The notes under the pieces: generated by a model
Databases searched by the model: none
What the model saw: the letters and a program-made list of their open reading frames with translations, nothing else
What the model was told of the DNA's origin: nothing
Part shown: positions 27,301 to 37,147 of the stretch, in pieces
How positions within the stretch are numbered: position 1 is the first letter of the stretch
How the letters are laid out: the number at the start of each line of letters is the position of its first letter
Program-made: the position numbers and the translations under genes
From: Nitrosospira multiformis
GTDB taxonomy: Bacteria; Pseudomonadota; Gammaproteobacteria; Burkholderiales; Nitrosomonadaceae
Reading direction: 5' to 3'
DNA length: 64,000 nt
Assembly: GCA_017306155.1 (NCBI GenBank)
Contig: JAFKJB010000004.1
Span: 1 to 64,000, forward strand

Positions 27301-28036
27301 CATGTTCCGCGCTCCGCGCAAGCTCCCGGCGATTTTTCCCGTGGCTATCGATCGCCTCCACAAAGACGAGTTCGACATCGATGTGCGGCTGACTCAATAC
27401 TTGTCTTACCGATTCAAGTAACGAAATACGAAAGTATGCCGCGGCCTTGCTGATGTTACCCGCCATGTCGGTATAGCGGATGGCCACCGGATGCAGCATG
27501 GCCGAGACGTTCACAGCAGATTGCAGCAACGAGGCATGGAAATGATGGAGTACGGTGCCATCGCTGGTGCCGCCCTCAGGAAATACGACTACCCGATCGC
27601 CGTTGTTGAGCGCTTCTGCAATGTGGTCGTTTATTCTGACTGTGTCACTGCGCTTCGCGCGCTCGATGAACAAGGTACCCACATTATTGCTCAGCCAGCC
27701 AAACAGGGGCCAGCCGCGGATTTCAGATTTTGCGACAAACCGGGTCGGGCATACGCTCATAATCGAATACACGTCCAGCCAGGATACATGATTGGCCGCC
27801 AGCATGACGCGCTGTGTTCCGGCGGCAGGCAATATTCCTTGATAGCGCAACCTGACCCCCAGAATTGAGAGAAGCCGGGTTGACCACTTTTGCGCCATGC
27901 GTCTCTGGGTGCTTTGACTGACATGCGGATAGATCGCAGATTGAATCAATCCGGAAGCGATGTGAAGCAGCAGGCGAGCAGAACGGATAGCTCGCGTCAG
28001 TCGACTGGTTGCGGCCCTGTTTGTAACGTTGGACAT
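27221..28036 (-). CDS. 1-acyl-sn-glycerol-3-phosphate acyltransferase (PlsC family)
   Basis: A 271-residue membrane acyltransferase of phospholipid synthesis, adding the second acyl chain to lysophosphatidic acid. The HX4D motif is AANHVSWLDVYS and the second block is VVFPEGGTSDGTVLH. FIERAKRSDTVRIND is also typical. One or two N-terminal hydrophobic segments anchor it. The start may be the first ATG at 28036 or slightly inside. The C-terminal 27 codons are encoded antisense to the end of apaH. Confidence 0.88.
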   Translation of the reverse strand: MSNVTNRAATSRLTRAIRSARLLLHIASGLIQSAIYPHVSQSTQRRMAQKWSTRLLSILGVRLRYQGILPAAGTQRVMLAANHVSWLDVYSIMSVCPTRFVAKSEIRGWPLFGWLSNNVGTLFIERAKRSDTVRINDHIAEALNNGDRVVVFPEGGTSDGTVLHHFHASLLQSAVNVSAMLHPVAIRYTDMAGNISKAAAYFRISLLESVRQVLSQPHIDVELVFVEAIDSHGKNRRELARSAEHAIANALALPLPHKPSGKPSDLPDEQR

Positions 28037-28119
28037 CTCATAATATTAGCGCATTCCGGATGCGGGAACCCAAGCCACCGCATGCCTGAGTTCACATCCT
28101 GCCTGCTGCCCGAGGTCAC

Positions 28120-28578
28120 CTAATGGGTAACGCGGGAGACTCCGCCACCCGATAAAATCCTTACCCGTTCGCCTGGCCTGAATGCTTCGTCGGCCGCCTG
28201 CGTGATAGCCACAAGAGAACCGTTGTCGAGTCTCACCGTGATTTCAAGTCCCTTCCCGCCGGTTACACCTTCCTCCGCCGCCTGGCCGAGCAGGCCTCCG
28301 CCCATTGCTCCGGCAAGGGCTCCCAGGGCGCCAAGCCACCCATGTGCAATCTGGGCGCCTCCGATTCCACCGGCTACACCCCCTGCTACTGTCCCGATAC
28401 CGCTGCGCGTGCCTTCCAGTCTTACTTCACGCACGCTTTCGACCACGCCCGTTCGCACACTCTGCTCCTGCCGCGCCTGGCCGCGAGCATAGTCGCCTCC
28501 TCCCTGCCCTGCAACGCAGCCGCTCAAAAGCACCGTACCTGAGCAAAGGAAGGTTATGGCTAAAATATGCTGTTTCAT
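28120..28578 (-). CDS. Glycine-zipper outer-membrane lipoprotein, SlyB/Pcp-like
   Basis: A 152-residue lipoprotein: signal with VLLSGC, Cys at about 21, then a glycine-zipper segment GTVAGGVAGGIGG...LGALAGAMGGGLLGQAAEE and a C-terminal domain ITVRLDNGSLVAITQAADEAFRPGERVRIL that matches SlyB proteins. SlyB-type proteins stabilise the outer membrane under envelope stress. Its start overlaps the stop of the PfkB kinase gene by 4 bases, so the two are translationally linked despite unrelated functions. Confidence 0.88.
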   Translation of the reverse strand: MKQHILAITFLCSGTVLLSGCVAGQGGGDYARGQARQEQSVRTGVVESVREVRLEGTRSGIGTVAGGVAGGIGGAQIAHGWLGALGALAGAMGGGLLGQAAEEGVTGGKGLEITVRLDNGSLVAITQAADEAFRPGERVRILSGGGVSRVTH

Positions 28579-29528
28579 TGCGCCCTCTCATTCCATAGAA
28601 TGCGGTTGCCGAAAACCTCAAAGTAACGCTGGTCGATCTCATCCCGGGTGAAGCGGTGGTTCTGCCCGCCACGCTGGCCGATTTTCAGTGCCCCCATGAG
28701 CGAACCGAGCCGCCCGGCGCTTTGCCAATCCATTCCCCTGGCGATTCCATAGAGCAGGCCTGCCCGGTATGCGTCGCCACAACCGGTGGGATCGACCACT
28801 TTATCCGGCTTAACGCACGGAATCTCGATCTGTTGACCATCGGCGTAAACTGTCGATCCTTGTGCGCCCTTCGTGATAATCAATCCCTTTACGAGTTTAG
28901 CCAGTGCCTCCAGCGTGAGACCGGTTCGTTCCTGCAGCAACTGACCTTCATAATCGTTGGCGGCGACATAGTCCGACTTATGGATGAAATCAATCAGCTC
29001 CTCGCCATTGAACATGGGCAGTCCCTGGCCCGGATCGAACATGAAGGGAATGCCGGCTTCATGAAACTCGCGCGCATGCTGCAGCATGCCGTCACGCCCG
29101 TCAGGCGCCACAATGCCGAGGCTCACGTTTTCCGCGGCGGCGATGTGATTTTCATGCGAGCTGTTCATTGCTCCCGGATGAAAAGCGGTTATCTGGTTAT
29201 CGGCCAGATCCGTAGTAATGAACGCCTGGGCAGTGAAGGAGCCTTGCACGTGCCGTATATGTGTTTGCGCCAGATTGAGAGTTGAAAGGCGATCAGCATA
29301 CGGCTGATAGTCATCCCCCACCGTTGCCATGATGAGGGGAGAACCTCCCATCATCTGTAAATTGTAGGCGATATTGCCGGCGCAACCGCCAAATTCCCTG
29401 CGCATATCCGGTACCAGGAAAGCAACGTTCAGTATGTGAATTTTCTCCGGCAGGATATGGTTCCTGAAATGATCGCCGAACACCATAATGGTGTCATAGG
29501 CGATGGAGCCGCAAATGAGTGTATGCAT
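28575..29528 (-). CDS. PfkB family carbohydrate or nucleoside kinase
   Basis: A 317-residue ribokinase-type kinase. N-terminal GSIAYDTIM and EFGGCAGNIAYNLQMMGGSPLIMATVG are the substrate-binding part; KVVDPTGCGDAYRAGLLYGIARG holds the catalytic Asp and anion hole. The pattern is closest to adenosine kinase-like PfkB proteins found in proteobacteria, but the substrate cannot be fixed from sequence. It runs into the SlyB-like gene and lies 25 bases after gcvPB on the same strand, so it may be the distal part of the glycine cleavage transcript. Confidence 0.85.
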   Translation of the reverse strand: MHTLICGSIAYDTIMVFGDHFRNHILPEKIHILNVAFLVPDMRREFGGCAGNIAYNLQMMGGSPLIMATVGDDYQPYADRLSTLNLAQTHIRHVQGSFTAQAFITTDLADNQITAFHPGAMNSSHENHIAAAENVSLGIVAPDGRDGMLQHAREFHEAGIPFMFDPGQGLPMFNGEELIDFIHKSDYVAANDYEGQLLQERTGLTLEALAKLVKGLIITKGAQGSTVYADGQQIEIPCVKPDKVVDPTGCGDAYRAGLLYGIARGMDWQSAGRLGSLMGALKIGQRGGQNHRFTRDEIDQRYFEVFGNRILWNERAQ

Positions 29529-29553
29529 GAGGAAGTGTCTGAGAAGCGAGCCG

Positions 29554-31071
29554 TTAAGCTACGCTTACGCTTGGGATCGCGGTGAGGGTTTCAGTCCTGG
29601 TTACGCTTATGTTGCGCGTGGGTGCTTTCCAGGCCAGATCCGGCTCGCGCGCGGCCTTGACATCATCCAGCCTGCGGACGGGCGTGGCATGAGGTGCGCT
29701 TTTCACCACATCCGGCTGCGTATGGGCTTCCTCCAGAATCTCCTTCATTGCGGTTACGAAGGCGTCCAGTGTCTCCTTCGATTCGGTTTCGGCCGGTTCA
29801 ATCAGCAGGCATTCCGGCACGAGGAGCGGAAAATAGGTCGTCGGGGCATGGTAACCCTTATCCAGCAGACGCTTGGCAAGGTTCATCGCGGTGACGCCGG
29901 TTTTTTCCTTCAGGTCCTTCAGGGTGACGATAAATTCATGGCTGGCACGGCGATTGGGGTAAGCAATCTCGAAACCCGCCTTGCGCAGTTCGGCCATCAG
30001 GTAGTTGGCGTTGAGCGCCGCAAACTCCGCCACCCGGTGCATGCCTTCCGCTCCGAGCAGCCGTACGTATACATAGGCGCGCAACAGAACCCCTGCGTTC
30101 CCCATGTGCGCCGAAAGTCTTCCGATCGATTGCGGGATGTCCTTCTCCGTTTGCCAGCGATAGGCGCCGTTTTCAAATGCCACGATAGGCACAGGCATAA
30201 ACGGCAGCAACCGTGGTGCGACACCCACGGGGGCCGAGCCCGGGCCTCCGCCGCCGTGCGGGGTGGAAAACGTCTTGTGAAGATTGATGTGAATGACATC
30301 AAACCCCATGTCGCCTGGCTTGACTTTGCCAAGTATGGCGTTCAGGTTTGCGCCATCGTAATAGAGCAATCCGCCTGCCTGATGGACAATCCTGCTCATT
30401 TCGGCGACATTCTCTTCAAATACACCGAGCGTGGAAGGATTGGTCAGCATCAGTCCAGCCGTCTTCGGGCCAACCGCTGCTTTCAGGGCAGCCATGTCCA
30501 CATTGCCTTCCTTGTCGGTGGCGATCTCAACGACCTTGTAGCCGCACATGACCGCTGTGGCAGGATTGGTGCCATGCGCCGCGTCCGGGACGATGATTTC
30601 TGTTCGGTCGGTGTCCCCCCGCGACTCATGGTAGGCGCGTATCATCGCGATCCCGATCAGTTCGCCCTGTGCTCCCGCCATGGGTGTCAGGCTTACCCCG
30701 GCCATGCCGGTTACGTCTTTCAGAATTTCCTGCAGCTCGTACATGCACGCAAGAAATCCCTGGCCGGTGCTTTCCGGTGATCTGGGATGGCGGGCCAGAA
30801 ACTGGGGCAGCATCGCAAGTGAATTGCACGCCCTCGGGTTGTACTTCATGGTGCAGGAACCCAACGGATAAAAATGCGTGTCTATCGAAAAATTCTTTTG
30901 CGACAGCCGTGTGTAGTGGCGCACCGCATCCATTTCGGACACTTCCGGCAGCAGCGGCAGGGTCTTGCGCAACAGTTTCTCCGGAATATCCGTTGCTTCC
31001 GCAGCTTTCGGAGATTGGGAATAATTGCGCCGGCCAGGGCGAGAATGTTCAAATATCAGCATGGGTTTCAA
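29554..31071 (-). CDS. gcvPB: Glycine dehydrogenase (decarboxylating) subunit 2
   Basis: The PLP-carrying half of split P-protein, which decarboxylates glycine and passes methylamine to GcvH. The 505-residue product has the PLP lysine in [23 protein letters not shown] and the upstream YDGANLNAI Asp. [11 protein letters not shown] near the N-terminus is typical. Length is slightly above the usual 480-490 because of a C-terminal tail of about 40 residues. It is separated from gcvPA by tpx. Confidence 0.95.
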   Translation of the reverse strand: MKPMLIFEHSRPGRRNYSQSPKAAEATDIPEKLLRKTLPLLPEVSEMDAVRHYTRLSQKNFSIDTHFYPLGSCTMKYNPRACNSLAMLPQFLARHPRSPESTGQGFLACMYELQEILKDVTGMAGVSLTPMAGAQGELIGIAMIRAYHESRGDTDRTEIIVPDAAHGTNPATAVMCGYKVVEIATDKEGNVDMAALKAAVGPKTAGLMLTNPSTLGVFEENVAEMSRIVHQAGGLLYYDGANLNAILGKVKPGDMGFDVIHINLHKTFSTPHGGGGPGSAPVGVAPRLLPFMPVPIVAFENGAYRWQTEKDIPQSIGRLSAHMGNAGVLLRAYVYVRLLGAEGMHRVAEFAALNANYLMAELRKAGFEIAYPNRRASHEFIVTLKDLKEKTGVTAMNLAKRLLDKGYHAPTTYFPLLVPECLLIEPAETESKETLDAFVTAMKEILEEAHTQPDVVKSAPHATPVRRLDDVKAAREPDLAWKAPTRNISVTRTETLTAIPSVSVA

Positions 31072-31099
31072 TCCGGTGTTTGCTAAGTGAATGTGTTGA

Positions 31100-31131
31100 A
31101 AAATATTGACAGGCAGGCATCGCCCGCCTGT
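31100..31131 (-). terminator. Hairpin with U-rich tail after tpx
   Basis: On the minus strand, ACAGGCGGGC, loop GAT, GCCTGCCTGT: a ten-pair stem with one mismatch, followed by CAATATTTTTC. It lies between tpx and gcvPB and could partially terminate, lowering gcvPB relative to the upstream genes. Confidence 0.45.
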
Positions 31132-31224
31132 ACCTCAGAGCAAGGAAGGCACCGCGCATTCCATGGGCGCCGGATACCGATGTCATCGACTGTCGCGATA
31201 CATTCCGCATCCCTCCCGGCATGT

Positions 31225-31722
31225 TCAGGATTCCAGCGCCTTCAGCGCCGCATCATAATCCGGCTCGTCCTTGATTTCCGGCACGAGTTGCGCATGGATG
31301 ACCTTGTCGTTTTCATCCAGAACCACGACAGCCCGGGCCGTAATACCCGCAAGAGGGCTGTCCGTAATCGCCACTCCATAGTTTTCCATGAATTCCGAGC
31401 CGCGCATCGTGGAAAGCGGTACCACCTTGTCGAGTCCTTCCATGTCACAAAAGCGGCTCATCGCGAAGGGCAGATCGGCAGCAATGATCAGCACCACCGT
31501 GTTTTCCATGTTGCTGGCCTGCTCGTTGAACTTGCGCGTGGACATGGCGCAGACCGGGGTATCAAGGCTGGGAACAATGTTGAGCACTTTTTTCTTGCCG
31601 GCAAAATCGGCCAGGGTGACATCTTTCAAATCCCTGTTTACCAGAGAAAAATCGTGTGCCTTGTCGCCTACCTTGGGAAAGGTTCCTTCAACTCTGATGG
31701 GGTTGCCGGCTAGAGTGACCAT
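31225..31722 (-). CDS. tpx: Thiol peroxidase, Tpx type (atypical 2-Cys peroxiredoxin)
   Basis: A 165-residue peroxiredoxin that reduces peroxides with thioredoxin. [18 protein letters not shown] holds the peroxidatic Cys (about 60), and [17 protein letters not shown] the resolving Cys (about 94). [20 protein letters not shown] at the N-terminus is typical. An AGGAGAAA ribosome site is visible. It is inserted between gcvPA and gcvPB, which normally adjoin. The glycine cleavage enzymes have sensitive thiols and a lipoate arm, so a protective role is plausible but unproven. Confidence 0.95.
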   Translation of the reverse strand: MVTLAGNPIRVEGTFPKVGDKAHDFSLVNRDLKDVTLADFAGKKKVLNIVPSLDTPVCAMSTRKFNEQASNMENTVVLIIAADLPFAMSRFCDMEGLDKVVPLSTMRGSEFMENYGVAITDSPLAGITARAVVVLDENDKVIHAQLVPEIKDEPDYDAALKALES

Positions 31723-31777
31723 ACTGTTTCTCCTTTATGATATGGGATGGTTGTTAAACGTCCGATGCATATCGGTG

Positions 31778-33136
31778 CTATGAATTCCTGATGACGTCGC
31801 CCAGCTGCATAACGTAATTCTCCATATCCGCCGACGTCTTCGTTTCGGTTGCACATACCAGCACGGCTTCTCCCAGTTCCGGATAGTACTCCTTGAGATT
31901 GAGGCCGCCCAATATCCGCCGGGCTTCGAGCGTCTGCAATACGCTGGCAGCGGGACGGGGCAGGGAGATAACCGCTTCATGGAACAGAGGGCCGTTGAAC
32001 ATTCTTTTCACTCCCTTCAGCCTTTCGAGTTTTTCCAGTAACCCTGCCGTGTTTGCATGGGATTGGGCAGCAGTCCGGCGCAAGCCTTCGGGGCCCAGCA
32101 AGGCCAGGTAGATGGTTGCCGCCGTGACCATGAGTCCTTGATTGGTGCAAATATTGGAGGTAGCCTTGGATCGCCGGATGTGCTGTTCCCGCGCCTGGAG
32201 CGTAAGCACGAAGCCATCGCTGCCCTCCTGATCGGTCGTGCGACCGATAATGCGGCCCGGCATCTGGCGCACCAGGGGCTGCTTGCAGGCCATAAAACCG
32301 AAATACGGTCCCCCGCTGGACAAGGGAATGCCCAATGGCTGTCCCTCGCCGACGGCAATGTCTGCGCCTCTCTCCCCCCATTCGCCGGGCGGAGTCAGCA
32401 TTGCCAGGGCCATGGGGTTCACAACGGCAATGGCAAAAGCATCCCTGCTCTGAGCCCAATGGGTGAGGGCGTCGACATCTTCGAGCACGCCAAAAAAGTT
32501 CGGCTGGGGAATCACGAGCGCTGCAAATTCTTCGCTGCCGAAGTTTTCCAGCCCATCCAGTGAAGTTTGTCCGGACAGTTTGTCGTAGGGAATCTCCACC
32601 ACCTCGATTCCCTGGTTTTTGACAATGGCACGGACCACGCTGCGATAGACCGGGTGAACGGCCTGGGGAATCAGGATCCGCCGCGAGGTCCGGTGAGAAC
32701 GCACCGCCATCAGGGCGGCTTCCGCCAGGGCCGAAGCGCCGTCGTACATGCTGGCGTTGGAAACATCCATCCCCGTCAGCGACGCCATCATGGTCTGGTA
32801 CTCATAGAGCAGCTGCAGGGTGCCCTGGCTGGCTTCCGCCTGATAGGGCGTATAAGAGGAGTAAAACTCCCCCCGCGTGGCAATCTGCCAGACGGCCGCG
32901 GGAATATGATGCTCGTAAGCCCCCGCGCCGATGAAGTTCAGGTAGCGTCCATCCTGCTCGGCGCGCTCCAGCATCAAACGCGATATTTCCATTTCGCTCA
33001 AACCAGGTGGCACCCGCTTCAGGGTACCGGTTTTCAGCGTGGGTGGAATCTCATCGAACAGCTCATCGATGCTGCTTGCACCGATGCTTGCGAGCATGGC
33101 TTGTATATCTTCTTCAGTATGTGGAATGAACGGCAT
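31778..33136 (-). CDS. gcvPA: Glycine dehydrogenase (decarboxylating) subunit 1
   Basis: The non-PLP half of split P-protein, 452 residues, which pairs with Gcv[33 protein letters not shown] is the normal N-terminus, and [52 protein letters not shown] and [11 protein letters not shown] are conserved. It follows gcvH by 94 bases on the minus strand and precedes tpx by 55 bases. Confidence 0.96.
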   Translation of the reverse strand: MPFIPHTEEDIQAMLASIGASSIDELFDEIPPTLKTGTLKRVPPGLSEMEISRLMLERAEQDGRYLNFIGAGAYEHHIPAAVWQIATRGEFYSSYTPYQAEASQGTLQLLYEYQTMMASLTGMDVSNASMYDGASALAEAALMAVRSHRTSRRILIPQAVHPVYRSVVRAIVKNQGIEVVEIPYDKLSGQTSLDGLENFGSEEFAALVIPQPNFFGVLEDVDALTHWAQSRDAFAIAVVNPMALAMLTPPGEWGERGADIAVGEGQPLGIPLSSGGPYFGFMACKQPLVRQMPGRIIGRTTDQEGSDGFVLTLQAREQHIRRSKATSNICTNQGLMVTAATIYLALLGPEGLRRTAAQSHANTAGLLEKLERLKGVKRMFNGPLFHEAVISLPRPAASVLQTLEARRILGGLNLKEYYPELGEAVLVCATETKTSADMENYVMQLGDVIRNS

Positions 33137-33230
33137 GATTTGTTCCGTGAATCGTCGGTGAGGCGTAAAAGAGGCAGGCGAAATGACGACGGGGGAAACA
33201 GACCTGTTCCATTTCCCTCAAGTGATTTGA

Positions 33231-33620
33231 TTAATGATCTTCGCTTTCGAGCAGTTTCTGGTATCCGGTGGAATCGAGCAATTTTTCCAGGTCAGCGGCG
33301 TTCGCCGGTTTCAGTCTGAAAAGCCAGGCGGCATAAGCATCCTGGTTGATTTTTTCCGGAGCGGAGGTGAGTTCCTCATTGGCGGCAGTGACTTCCCCCG
33401 TAATCGGCGCATAAACATCGGCCGCCGCCTTTACCGATTCAACTACGGCACATTCATCGCCTTGCTTGAGTTGGCGACCGACTGCGGGAGTTTCAACGAA
33501 TACCATGTCCCCAAGCAACTCCTGGGCATGCTGGGTAATACCGATAGTTGCCGTGCCGTCATCTTCGAGATGCACCCATTCATGGGACTTCGTGTATTTC
33601 AAATTATTCGGAATACTCAT
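33231..33620 (-). CDS. gcvH: Glycine cleavage system H protein
   Basis: The 129-residue lipoyl carrier of the glycine cleavage system. The lipoylated Lys is in [50 protein letters not shown] and the C-terminal WLFRLKP segment are standard. It lies between gcvT and gcvPA. Confidence 0.97.
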   Translation of the reverse strand: MSIPNNLKYTKSHEWVHLEDDGTATIGITQHAQELLGDMVFVETPAVGRQLKQGDECAVVESVKAAADVYAPITGEVTAANEELTSAPEKINQDAYAAWLFRLKPANAADLEKLLDSTGYQKLLESEDH

Positions 33621-33661
33621 GTTTTTGCTCCAGAATTAAATGATATTGCTTTGTCGTTTCA

Positions 33662-34744
33662 TCAAACGAGAATCTTGCCATTGCGGACGAAAGGATATTT
33701 CACGACCTTCGCTTTCAGCTGCTTATCCCGAACGACGACTTGAACTTCGTCTCCGGGAGATACGGCCAGGGGCAGACGCGCCAGAGCGATCGACTGATTG
33801 AGCGTGGGCGAAAAGCCTCCGCTGGTAATTTCGCCCTTGCCCTCGTCTTTTGGCGTAACCACTTTCTGATGGCTGCGCAATATCCCGCGATCCAATAACA
33901 CCAGGCCGATCAGTTGCTGTGTGACCGGTTGGGTGAGAAGCGCCTGCTTGCCGATGAAGTCGCGCTCGCTCTTCAAATCCACCGTCCAGCCCAGTCCTGC
34001 TTCCAGCGGATTGATCGTTTCGTCCATATCCTGCCCGTAAAGGTTCATGCCTGCCTCGAGCCGCAAGGTATCTCTTGCACCCAGGCCTGCGGGAGTCACC
34101 CCTGCGGCATGGAGCTTATTCCAGAAGCTCGCGGCGTCGGCTGCCGGAAGCGTAATCTCGAAACCATCTTCGCCGGTGTAGCCTGTGCGGGCAATGAAGT
34201 ACCTGTCAAAAAAGGCCGCCTGGAACAGCTTCAGATTCTCCGTGTCCACCTGCGAGCCCGGAAGTACCTGCCACACCTTGTCACGGGCATGGGGGCCTTG
34301 CACTGCGATCATCGCCAGATCCCTGCGTGGTGTGATTTCGAGACCGGGCGCTATCCGGTCGCGTTGCAAAAGCATCCAGGCCATATCCTTATCGGCGGTC
34401 CCTGCATTGACCACCATCCGGAAATGCGATTCCGTCAGAAAATAGATGATAAGATCATCTATCACTCCGCCATCGGGGTTGAGCATGCAGGAGTAAAGCG
34501 CCTTGCCTGGCTGCGTCAGTTTGTCTATATTGTTAGCGACCAGTTGCCGCAGGAACGCGCGTGCGCCCTCTCCTTCGATGTCGAGGGTGAGCATATGGGA
34601 CACATCGAACATTCCCGCATCACTGCGCACCTTGTGGTGTTCATCAAGCTGCGAGCCGTAATGCAGGGGCATGTCCCAGCCGCCAAAATCCACCATCTTG
34701 GCGTTCATATCGCGGTGGGTTTGATTTAGAGGAGTTGTTTTCAC
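33662..34744 (-). CDS. gcvT: Aminomethyltransferase, glycine cleavage T protein
   Basis: A 360-residue T-protein transferring the methylene group of aminomethyl-GcvH to tetrahydrofolate and releasing ammonia. The start is GTG at 34744, giving [27 protein letters not shown], the normal N-terminus; longer frames would run into the terminator and riboswitch. [20 protein letters not shown] and the C-terminal barrel are present. It is the first gene of the operon, so its expression depends on the leader with glycine aptamers and terminator. The ribosome site is weak (GGGA about ten bases upstream). Confidence 0.95.
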   Translation of the reverse strand: MKTTPLNQTHRDMNAKMVDFGGWDMPLHYGSQLDEHHKVRSDAGMFDVSHMLTLDIEGEGARAFLRQLVANNIDKLTQPGKALYSCMLNPDGGVIDDLIIYFLTESHFRMVVNAGTADKDMAWMLLQRDRIAPGLEITPRRDLAMIAVQGPHARDKVWQVLPGSQVDTENLKLFQAAFFDRYFIARTGYTGEDGFEITLPAADAASFWNKLHAAGVTPAGLGARDTLRLEAGMNLYGQDMDETINPLEAGLGWTVDLKSERDFIGKQALLTQPVTQQLIGLVLLDRGILRSHQKVVTPKDEGKGEITSGGFSPTLNQSIALARLPLAVSPGDEVQVVVRDKQLKAKVVKYPFVRNGKILV

Positions 34745-34757
34745 GGATCGATGTCCC

Positions 34758-34796
34758 AAAAAAAAAAAAGGTGAGGTCATGCCTGATGACCTCACC
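34758..34796 (-). terminator. Strong intrinsic terminator in the gcvT leader
   Basis: On the minus strand, GGTGAGGTCAT, a five-base loop, ATGACCTCACC: eleven perfect pairs, followed at once by twelve T. It lies between the glycine aptamers and the gcvT start, only 13 bases before GTG. Its position makes it the likely expression platform of the riboswitch. Confidence 0.93.
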
Positions 34797-35005
34797 CCTC
34801 TGTCCTTTTTACCTGAGAGATTTCGGACAGGATATTTCCTGCTCCGTCTGCCCCTTCGGTGGCCGGCCAATGGCGGCACTCTCCAGATTGCCTTTTCGCA
34901 AGCGGTTATCAGAGATCAAGATCGACATGATCTGCGCCTGAGCGATTCCGGGGGGTTGCGCCTTCGGCGGCGACGATTAGTTCGCGCTCTTCCGCTTGGA
35001 TATAA
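34797..35005 (-). ncRNA. Tandem glycine riboswitch
   Basis: Two glycine aptamers on the minus strand. The second (about 34800-34885) has the consensus GGAGAGTGCC, CACCGAAGGGGCAG, the GGAAATATCC stem and ATCTCTCAGGTAAAAAGGACAGA. The first (about 34900-35005) has GCGGAAGAGCGC, GCCGCCGAAGGCGCAA and GAATCGCTCAGGCGCAG. The paired aptamers with a short linker are the classic form. Glycine binding controls glycine cleavage genes in many bacteria. The following terminator implies control at the transcription level, with ON regulation by glycine being the family norm. Confidence 0.93.
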
Positions 35006-35019
35006 ATGGCGAAACTCGA

Positions 35020-35049
35020 ACTATACCCTAGCAAGCGGGATCAATACAA
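35020..35049 (-). promoter_or_regulatory. Promoter of the glycine cleavage operon
   Basis: On the minus strand TTGTAT (35049-35044) and TATAGT (35025-35020) are 18 bases apart, directly upstream of the first aptamer. The predicted transcript would start near 35013, a few bases before the riboswitch. Position agrees well with the RNA; strength is not known. Confidence 0.6.
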
Positions 35050-35184
35050 GGTTTAAAGCTCCTTTGGAACTCTTTTGGAAGTCAGGCTCCCCGGATGGTT
35101 TCATTCCAGTTCATATAGGATATCTGGTTCATCAAGGAATTTTATGTTCCGTAGTGTATCTTATTCAGAATTCTTGATTGGCTT

Positions 35185-35218
35185 GGACTGGATTCCGGTC
35201 CAGGCCCGGAATGACGGG
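35185..35218. repeat. Palindromic REP-like fragment
   Basis: ATTCCGG and CCGGAAT pair around a seven-base loop, within GACTGGATTCCGGTCC and CCCGGAATGACGGG. The CCCGGAATGACGGG end resembles the widespread GGGAATGACGG-type intergenic palindromes of proteobacteria. Only one copy is in the window, so repeat status is inferred. Confidence 0.35.
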
Positions 35219-35293
35219 ATTCATAGATGGTATTTTTTCTGATCGAATCAATTACGAAACACATCCCCAGGCGAATCGGACAACGAGGCACCA

Positions 35294-37033
35294 ATGTATC
35301 TTGATCATTTCGGTTTATCCAGGCAGCCATTTTCTCAATCGTCAACCACTGAGGATGACTATTTCTATGAAGGAGGAGGGCGAGGCGCAACTCTGGATGC
35401 CCTTATCTATGTATTGACGCACGGCGAAGGCGAAGAGGGCATGATTGCTCTCACCGGCGAATCGGGCAGCGGCAAAACCGTGCTATGCCAGGCATTGATG
35501 AAACGGCTGTCCGATAGCATGCGGATTATTTATTCTGCAAAGAAAGATTCGTCGAAGAAAGCTTTACTGAATTACATAATGGACGAATTGAAGTTTCAGT
35601 CGGAGAAAGAAGGCCTAGTCCTTCCACCTGCGCCGGCTGATGTCGATGAGCTGCAGGAAATTCTTGCCGCCGTACAGGCTGGCGACAGGCAAGTCGTGTT
35701 ACTGATAGATGAAGCGCATACTCTGCCAGCAGAAACACTGGAAGCCTTATGGCTGTTATATCAGTGGGCATCGTCTCACCATAAATTGCTGCAGATCGTT
35801 CTAGTGGGTGAGCCGGGACTGGAACGCACACTGGCTTCACAGCAGTTTATCCAGATCAGAACAGCGGTTCGCCATCGTTATGTTTTGCAGCTACTGGATC
35901 GCAAAGCCGCGAGCGAATATCTGCTCTATCGGATGAGGACGATCGCGGGTTATAAAGGGCCGGACATTTTTTCACCTGCCGCGCTGCGATTGATCGACGT
36001 TGCCGCCGGTGGACTGTTGCGTCAACTGAATATGATCGCCGACAAGTCGCTGATAACAGCGTTTCTTGCGCAGGCTTCGAGCGTGGAGGCGGATCATGTC
36101 AGGAAAGTGATGACAAATCTCGGACTCAAGCCGCATCCCGATTGGAGAGACAAGCGCAATCGTCCCGATTTCGTGGGACATCTCATAGCCGGAGCGGGAG
36201 TCGCATCCTGTGCGGCAGTCGTAATAGTGCTGGGCGTGGCGGGCTGGCAGGTCTTGCACTCTCAGCCAGCAGGCAGCGGCAATGCCTCTGCTTCCTTGCC
36301 GCTTGAAGCGGCGGCGCCAGCGACATTGCCTGCTCCCGCTATCACGACTTATCCCGCAATGATCGCGACCACTCCCCCAAGCGTGCCCGCGAATACTCCA
36401 TCTTCCTCTTCCATTTCTGCTACCACTCAGGCTCCTCCCGACGGGAGCAACAAGGAGGCTCCCCCCGGCGGGAACAACAAGGAGTCCGGGGAAAAGATAC
36501 CGCCTGTCAGCAACGCCACCGCCAAGATTGCTACGGATAAGGCCGCTGCGGGCAAGGCAAAAAAGGAAGCTGCCGCAGTGACCAGAGCTGATAAAACGCC
36601 TTCCGAAAGCGGAAAGGCAGCGGCGGCAGGTGCGCCTGCGCAAAGCGGGCTTTCTGCCGAAGGCCAGCCCGCCGGAGGCGCAACAAACACTATTGCAGGA
36701 GTCGATCTGGCGAAGTACAAGTTGCTGAAACAACGGGTCGAGGCGACTCTTGGGGCTTTCTCCAAAGCGGACCGGAATCTGTACACTATCCTGCTATACA
36801 TTACCAGCAATGCTAAGCCTGATCGCGTGGAACGGTTTCTGGTGAGAGCCCGCGCGCTCGTTGATTTGTCGAATATTTATGTTTATCCCTTTTCCAGGGA
36901 CAAGACCGGGTTTGTCGTCACCTATGGCCTTTATCCGGATGAATACGAAGCGAGCATGGCGGTGGCTGGACTCCCCGAGAAATACCAGACCGCTTTCGAT
37001 CCGGAATTGCGTACCCTGGGTGAGCTGAAATAA
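35294..37033 (+). CDS. ExeA/GspA-like AAA ATPase with membrane anchor and extracytoplasmic domain
   Basis: A 579-residue protein. MYLDHFGLSRQPFSQS is the ExeA-family start; Walker A is LTGESGSGKTVLC (about 50-62) and Walker B VVLLIDEAHTLP (about 137-148). A helix at about 295-315 crosses the membrane, followed by a long Ala/Pro/Ser/Lys-rich low-complexity linker (about 320-465) and a C-terminal domain with VERFLVRARALVDLSNIYVYPF and FVVTYGLYPDEYEA, SPOR-like in layout. ExeA-type proteins bind peptidoglycan and help assemble secretion or pilus machines. No secretion genes are adjacent, so the client is unknown. Confidence 0.82.
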   Translation: MYLDHFGLSRQPFSQSSTTEDDYFYEGGGRGATLDALIYVLTHGEGEEGMIALTGESGSGKTVLCQALMKRLSDSMRIIYSAKKDSSKKALLNYIMDELKFQSEKEGLVLPPAPADVDELQEILAAVQAGDRQVVLLIDEAHTLPAETLEALWLLYQWASSHHKLLQIVLVGEPGLERTLASQQFIQIRTAVRHRYVLQLLDRKAASEYLLYRMRTIAGYKGPDIFSPAALRLIDVAAGGLLRQLNMIADKSLITAFLAQASSVEADHVRKVMTNLGLKPHPDWRDKRNRPDFVGHLIAGAGVASCAAVVIVLGVAGWQVLHSQPAGSGNASASLPLEAAAPATLPAPAITTYPAMIATTPPSVPANTPSSSSISATTQAPPDGSNKEAPPGGNNKESGEKIPPVSNATAKIATDKAAAGKAKKEAAAVTRADKTPSESGKAAAAGAPAQSGLSAEGQPAGGATNTIAGVDLAKYKLLKQRVEATLGAFSKADRNLYTILLYITSNAKPDRVERFLVRARALVDLSNIYVYPFSRDKTGFVVTYGLYPDEYEASMAVAGLPEKYQTAFDPELRTLGELK

Positions 37034-37147
37034 CCTGCGCAAAACATTGTTCCCTTGTTCAGGCGCCGCAGCTTTGTGGGAGGAGCGGCTTATTCCCTGC
37101 TTTCCTGATGTTACAATCGCCGTTTCCTGTTGATACTCGCTTCCTTC

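Noticed and set aside
29503-30780. A long plus-strand frame of 425 codons opposite gcvPB
   Set aside because: It lies antisense to a well-supported gene and has His/Arg-rich translation typical of a reverse-strand shadow.
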